From: Pseudoteredinibacter isoporae_A
GTDB lineage: Bacteria; Pseudomonadota; Gammaproteobacteria; Pseudomonadales; Cellvibrionaceae
Assembly (NCBI RefSeq): GCF_040372805.1
Contig: NZ_BAABWJ010000005.1
Span: 62,001-126,000, forward strand
Reading direction: 5' to 3'
DNA: 64,000 nucleotides
Part shown: positions 60,198-64,000 of the stretch, in pieces
Layout of the letters: every line of letters begins with the position of its first letter
How positions within the stretch are numbered: position 1 is the stretch's first letter
Made by a program: the position numbers and the translations under genes
Notes under the pieces: generated by a model
What the model was told of the DNA's origin: nothing
The model's database searches: none
The model's input: the letters and a program-made list of their open reading frames with translations, nothing else

Positions 60198-61946
60198 TTA
60201 ATAAGCAACTGTGGCGGCATCTGGGCGGCGGGTATCTGAAGCCCCGTACATATAGCCTTTTAATGTCGCAATTGACTGTGTACTGCCCATGGTGCGAGAG
60301 TACTTCACATCATGCCCCATCGTCTTCAGGAGGTTGACAGTGTCCTTACTGACGCCGGGTTCAACAAAGACTTTATCTGGAAACCACTGGTGATGCATAC
60401 GCGGAACCGAGGTGGCCTCAGCAATGTTCATCTCAAAGTCGATGGTGTTTAGCACAATCTGCAGAACAATGGTGATGATGGTGCTGCCGCCGGGACTGCC
60501 AGTGGCCAAAACAGGATGGCCATCTTTAATCACCAACGTTGGGGTCATGGAGCTCAAGGGGCGTTTACGAGGCTCAATGGCGTTCGCGTCACTGCCTAAT
60601 AGACCATAGGCATTCGGCTCACCAGGTTTGGCAGAAAAATCGTCCATTTCATTGTTGAGTAAAATACCCGTGCCATCGACCACAATGCCAGAACCGTAAC
60701 TGTAATTGATGGTGTAGGTATTGGACACGATATTGCCCCAGCGGTCCGCAACGGAATAATGGGTCGTATCGTTGCTTTCTTTACCAAACAGCTTGCTCGG
60801 CGCCACGTCTTCTGAACGCGTAGCTTTCTCTGGGTTAATTTGATCTCGCAGTGTTTTGGCGTATTTCTTGTCGGTTAACTCAGCAACCGGCACACGGTAA
60901 AAATCAGGATCACCCAAATGCTGGCTGCGGTCTGCGTAAGCGCGGCGCATGGTTTCTGTCAACGTGTGCAAATACTGAGCACTGTTATGTCCCATCAGTT
61001 TCAGGTCATAGCCTTCCAGTACATTCAACATTTGAATTAAATGTACACCGCCAGAGCTTGGTGGCGGCATGGAGACCACTTCATAACCACGATAGTTACC
61101 TCTTACCGCGTCACGCTCAACAACCTTGTACCCTTTGAAATCGTCCAGGGTAAACAAGCCATTGTATTTATTGGATGCCGCCACAAACTTTTCAGCTATC
61201 GCCCCCCCATAGAATGCCGATTTACCATGCCTGCTGATTTCAGACAAAGACCAAGCCAAATCGCTTTGAACCAAGCGGTCACCGGCTTGCAGGTTTTGCC
61301 CATCAGCCTTATAGAAAATGCTCTTGGTCGCTGGATAGCGTGTTAAACGCTTACGCTTCACAACCAAATCGTTAGCAAGCCCGGGAGTCACAATAAAGCC
61401 TTCTTTCGCCAGCTTAATGGCCGGCGCGATAACCTGCTCTAACGCCATGGTGCCGTATTTTTCAAGCGCATGAATCATGCCGGCGACGGTTCCTGGGACA
61501 CCACCCGCGCGATAGGTATAGCCGGCCATATCGCGATCAAAGTTACCGTCTTTATCCAGGAACATATCGGTATACGCTTTGATCGGAGCCATTTCACGAT
61601 AATCCAGTGCAACGACTTTGTTCTTTTCTTTCAGGTAGATCATCATAAACCCACCCCCGCCGATATTGCCCGCCTTCGGCAGCGTTACCGCCATGGCAAA
61701 ACCGGTAGCAACCGCAGCATCGACGGCATTACCGCCCTGCTTGAGAATATCCAGACCGACTTCAGAGGCCAAGGCTTCCTGGCTGGCCACCATACCGTGC
61801 TGACCAATAACCGGATGGAAGCGGCTGTCGTAACTGATAATGGCCGACTCCTGCGCGCTCACCGTGGTCGCCAGTGTCAACAATAAGGCCAAAACAGCAC
61901 TTACTCTAAAGCGCGTGGCCGACAGCGAAAAACGAGAAAAAAACAT
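60198..61946 (-). CDS. ggt: Gamma-glutamyltranspeptidase
   Basis: A 582-residue periplasmic Ntn-hydrolase that cleaves gamma-glutamyl bonds of glutathione. A signal peptide ends near ALLLTLATTVSAQ. The large-subunit part has GGNAVDAAVATGFAMAVTLP and GNIGGGGFMMIYL. The self-cleavage and catalytic Thr is in NDTTHYSVADRWGNIVS, and downstream NNEMDDFS, KRPLSSMTPT and GSPGGSTIIT complete the small-subunit signatures. The ATG ending at 61946 has AGGAT upstream; the frame is open for nearly 100 codons before it but runs into the aminotransferase gene and lacks a signal peptide. Confidence 0.93.
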   Translation of the reverse strand: MFFSRFSLSATRFRVSAVLALLLTLATTVSAQESAIISYDSRFHPVIGQHGMVASQEALASEVGLDILKQGGNAVDAAVATGFAMAVTLPKAGNIGGGGFMMIYLKEKNKVVALDYREMAPIKAYTDMFLDKDGNFDRDMAGYTYRAGGVPGTVAGMIHALEKYGTMALEQVIAPAIKLAKEGFIVTPGLANDLVVKRKRLTRYPATKSIFYKADGQNLQAGDRLVQSDLAWSLSEISRHGKSAFYGGAIAEKFVAASNKYNGLFTLDDFKGYKVVERDAVRGNYRGYEVVSMPPPSSGGVHLIQMLNVLEGYDLKLMGHNSAQYLHTLTETMRRAYADRSQHLGDPDFYRVPVAELTDKKYAKTLRDQINPEKATRSEDVAPSKLFGKESNDTTHYSVADRWGNIVSNTYTINYSYGSGIVVDGTGILLNNEMDDFSAKPGEPNAYGLLGSDANAIEPRKRPLSSMTPTLVIKDGHPVLATGSPGGSTIITIVLQIVLNTIDFEMNIAEATSVPRMHHQWFPDKVFVEPGVSKDTVNLLKTMGHDVKYSRTMGSTQSIATLKGYMYGASDTRRPDAATVAY

Positions 61947-61990
61947 AATGTATCCTATGGTTGATTGCGGCACAGATGATGACATAGAAA

Positions 61991-62028
61991 CGCCCTTGGG
62001 CCTAGCCTCAGAGGTCGGCGCAAGGGCG
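61991..62028 (-). terminator. Hairpin between the aminotransferase and ggt genes
   Basis: CGCCCTTG pairs with CAAGGGCG over eight bases, followed on the minus strand by TTTCTATG. It may end the aminotransferase transcript or attenuate read-through into ggt. Confidence 0.4.
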
Positions 62029-62055
62029 AGTGCGGTACCGCAGAAAGAGTATCGT

Positions 62056-63729
62056 TTAAGCGACTTCTTGCGGCAAAAGAAACCAGCGTAAACCTTCAGC
62101 ACCGGCCTGCAATTCCAAATCAAAACGCTGCCAGGAGGGATTCGGCGCCTGCAGTCGTATTTTCGCTTCCGCCAAAGAATGCCGGTAAAGATCCTCTGTC
62201 GACATATTATTGGAGGTATCAGACTGCGCGTCACTGTCGGCCACTGAGTTGGATGTCAGCCAATGGTCGATTGCCGAAGATAAATTGGTCGTTTCACCAT
62301 AACGCTCGCCTTGGAAACACCAAACACCAGGCTTCTCCTGGAATTGGTAGTAAGGCAGGAATTCAGCGCCGTGTTCCGCCAGCAACTCGATGGCCGACAA
62401 AATGTAATCCACCGTGCTGTGATCTAGAAAATAATTCAGGTTAAAACGAATCCACCCCGGGCGCAGCAACATGGAACCACGATTCATCTCGTCTTCGATG
62501 GCTCGACTGTCCTCTTTACTGAGCCCCAGGAGGTAATGCCCATAAGGCCCGGCGCAAGAGCAACCACCGCGCGCCTGAATACCAAACAAATCATTCAGCA
62601 GCGCCACCACAAAGCTGTAATGCAAATGCTTTTCTTCATGCTTTATGCGAAACGAGATGATGGATAAACGATCGGCATCAGCGTCGCCCATAATGTCGAT
62701 ATTAGGGTGTTTTTGCAGGCGTTCGATCGCTTCACGGGTATGTTCACGCTCGAGTGTCTCAATGTACTCAGTGCCGACAGCTTGCTGCAAAGCAAATACC
62801 AAACCCGCGCGAATGGATTCCACAATACCTGGGGTCCCCCCCTCTTCCCGGCGCTCGACATCGCTGAGATAGGTGTGCTCGGTCGGTGTGACAAACGACA
62901 CGGTCCCCCCACCAGGAACCGCCGGAATCTCATTCTCTAACATGGCTTGGTCCACCATAAGAATGCCGGGTGTGCCGGGCCCGCCGATAAACTTATGAGT
63001 AGAGATAAACACCGCATCCAATTGCAGCGCCTCCATATCAATCCCCACATAAGGCGCGGCGGCGGCATAATCCCAGCAAGACCAGAACCCATACTGTTTC
63101 AACAACGCCGAGATTTTCTCGACGGGTGAACGTAAACCTGTCACGTTAGAAGCCGCTGAAAAGCTGCCGATTTTCAAACCACGGTGTTGATATTGCTGAA
63201 GTTTGTTTTCCAACACGTCCAGATCAATCTGCCCTCGCGCATCCAGAGGAATGCTGACCACTTCGGCGGCAGACTCACGCCAAGGCAGCTCATTGGAATG
63301 GTGCTCATAAGGCCCAATGAAAACCACCGCCTTGTCATCCTGACTTGTTGTTCCCTGTACGGCCTGCCCGTTCCGCTTAAGCTTCAACATCGTAATCAGT
63401 TTATCGATCGCTGCTGTGGCACCACTGCCACAAAATATCAGTCTGTGCTGCTCACCTGCGTTGAGTGCCTGCCGAATGGTTTGGCGAGCCTGCTCACGAA
63501 GCTCGGTGGTGTGTCGGCCAGTATAGGAGGTTTCAGTATGGGTATTGGCGTAGTAAGGCAGAACCTGATCCTGAATAAAGCGCTCGATGAAGCTGAGGCT
63601 TCGTCCTGAGGCTGTGTAGTCCGCGTAAACCAGAGGTTTCTTTCCAAAGGGCGTATCAACGACGCTGTTTTCACCAATAATGTCATCACGTATCTGGGCC
63701 AACTGAGGTGATGTGTGCGACTGCGCCAT
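62056..63729 (-). CDS. Class V aminotransferase / cysteine desulfurase-like protein
   Basis: A 557-residue PLP-dependent fold-type I enzyme, longer than ordinary cysteine desulfurases (about 400). Recognisable parts are VYADYTASGRSLSFIERFI, RLIFCGSGATAAIDKLI, VFIGPYEHHSNELPWRES, CWDYAAAAPYVGID and the cofactor-binding lysine in STHKFIGGPGTPG. A RGGCSCAGPYGHYLL loop holds a cysteine at the place of the sulfur-accepting residue. A C-terminal extension of about 110 residues is polar. GGAGG precedes the ATG. It is divergent from an Lrp/AsnC-type gene, which probably controls it. Whether it desulfurates or transaminates is open. Confidence 0.83.
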   Translation of the reverse strand: MAQSHTSPQLAQIRDDIIGENSVVDTPFGKKPLVYADYTASGRSLSFIERFIQDQVLPYYANTHTETSYTGRHTTELREQARQTIRQALNAGEQHRLIFCGSGATAAIDKLITMLKLKRNGQAVQGTTSQDDKAVVFIGPYEHHSNELPWRESAAEVVSIPLDARGQIDLDVLENKLQQYQHRGLKIGSFSAASNVTGLRSPVEKISALLKQYGFWSCWDYAAAAPYVGIDMEALQLDAVFISTHKFIGGPGTPGILMVDQAMLENEIPAVPGGGTVSFVTPTEHTYLSDVERREEGGTPGIVESIRAGLVFALQQAVGTEYIETLEREHTREAIERLQKHPNIDIMGDADADRLSIISFRIKHEEKHLHYSFVVALLNDLFGIQARGGCSCAGPYGHYLLGLSKEDSRAIEDEMNRGSMLLRPGWIRFNLNYFLDHSTVDYILSAIELLAEHGAEFLPYYQFQEKPGVWCFQGERYGETTNLSSAIDHWLTSNSVADSDAQSDTSNNMSTEDLYRHSLAEAKIRLQAPNPSWQRFDLELQAGAEGLRWFLLPQEVA

Positions 63730-63895
63730 GATATGCCTCCAATCAATCTGTCTTTCAAGGGTTAAGAGAGACGATATTGTAAAGCGGGCCCCAGGGAACA
63801 TTGTTACGTTATTTGGATTAATTTGCTCAAAATGAGAACAAAGTTTACAGTATTAAACATTATCAGGAACACTTTCCCACTCAATAGGAATCAAC

Positions 63896-64000
63896 GTGGA
63901 CAATATCGACAAACAGCTTCTCGACGCCCTTCAAAGAGACGCCTCTCGCTCCATTGGTACAATTGCCGATGAGGTCGGCGTATCAAAAACCGCGGCCTGG
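63896..64000 (+). CDS. Lrp/AsnC-family transcriptional regulator (5' part only)
   Basis: The first 35 codons run to the window edge, starting at GTG 63896 with AGGA seven bases upstream. The sequence DNIDKQLLDALQRDASRSIG, then TIADEVGVSKTAAW, is the start of the Lrp/AsnC helix-turn-helix. It is divergent from the class V aminotransferase gene 166 bases away, a usual target arrangement for this amino-acid-responsive family. Effector and full length lie outside the window. Confidence 0.8.
   Translation, partial: MDNIDKQLLDALQRDASRSIGTIADEVGVSKTAAW

Overview
The window looks like a chromosomal segment of a free-living, probably marine or environmental gammaproteobacterium of moderate G+C. Supporting this are typical gammaproteobacterial housekeeping genes (prc, xthA, gorA, slyD, hrpB, hemB, cysS, glnS, ppiB, lpxH, yejK, ggt). 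The block with glnS and cysS divergent from ppiB and lpxH is an arrangement also known from Pseudomonas. I see no insertion sequence, prophage, CRISPR array, rRNA or tRNA.

Layout. 1-900: end of a catabolic operon (a hydratase tail, then HpaI aldolase). 1447-5350: a signalling block with a PAS-GGDEF diguanylate cyclase, a response regulator with a degenerate HD-GYP domain, and a two-gene H-NOX/histidine kinase operon; this is a nitric-oxide to cyclic-di-GMP module. 5532-17924: a complete Wzx/Wzy-type exopolysaccharide cluster in four transcription units (outer-membrane exporter, chain-length protein, polymerase; pyruvyl transferase and glycosyltransferase; flippase and glycosyltransferase on the other strand; TagA/WecG-type glycosyltransferase and priming sugar transferase). 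A sigma-54-dependent response regulator gene (14207-15760) lies among them. 18044-23303: permease, VOC protein, a 530-base gene-free stretch, Prc protease and exonuclease III. 23511-32630: envelope proteins of unknown function, a Baeyer-Villiger-type monooxygenase, a cysteine-free repeat protein of 594 residues, an AraC regulator, glutathione reductase, glutaredoxin and an acetyltransferase. 32716-48191: mostly conserved single-copy genes on the minus strand. 48456-55381: voltage-gated ion channel, hemB, cysS, glnS, ppiB. 55410-64000: lpxH, an iron alcohol dehydrogenase, a patatin, an NfeD/stomatin pair, gamma-glutamyltranspeptidase, a class V aminotransferase, and the first 35 codons of an Lrp/AsnC regulator.

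How the parts fit. The most notable result is regulatory. Three polysaccharide units have good -24/-12 (sigma-54) promoters and a fourth has a near match. Each has the same inverted repeat, TTGCA-N3-TGCAA, centred 82-103 bases upstream of the -24 element. The only sigma-54 activator in the window is encoded between these units, so I propose the repeat is its binding site. Its receiver domain closely resembles that of the degenerate HD-GYP regulator beside the H-NOX kinase, and no other histidine kinase is encoded here. A testable model is that nitric oxide, sensed by H-NOX, controls one kinase that signals both to cyclic-di-GMP turnover and to transcription of the adjacent polysaccharide cluster.

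All statements come from reading the sequence by eye. Family assignments rest on motif recognition, not searches.
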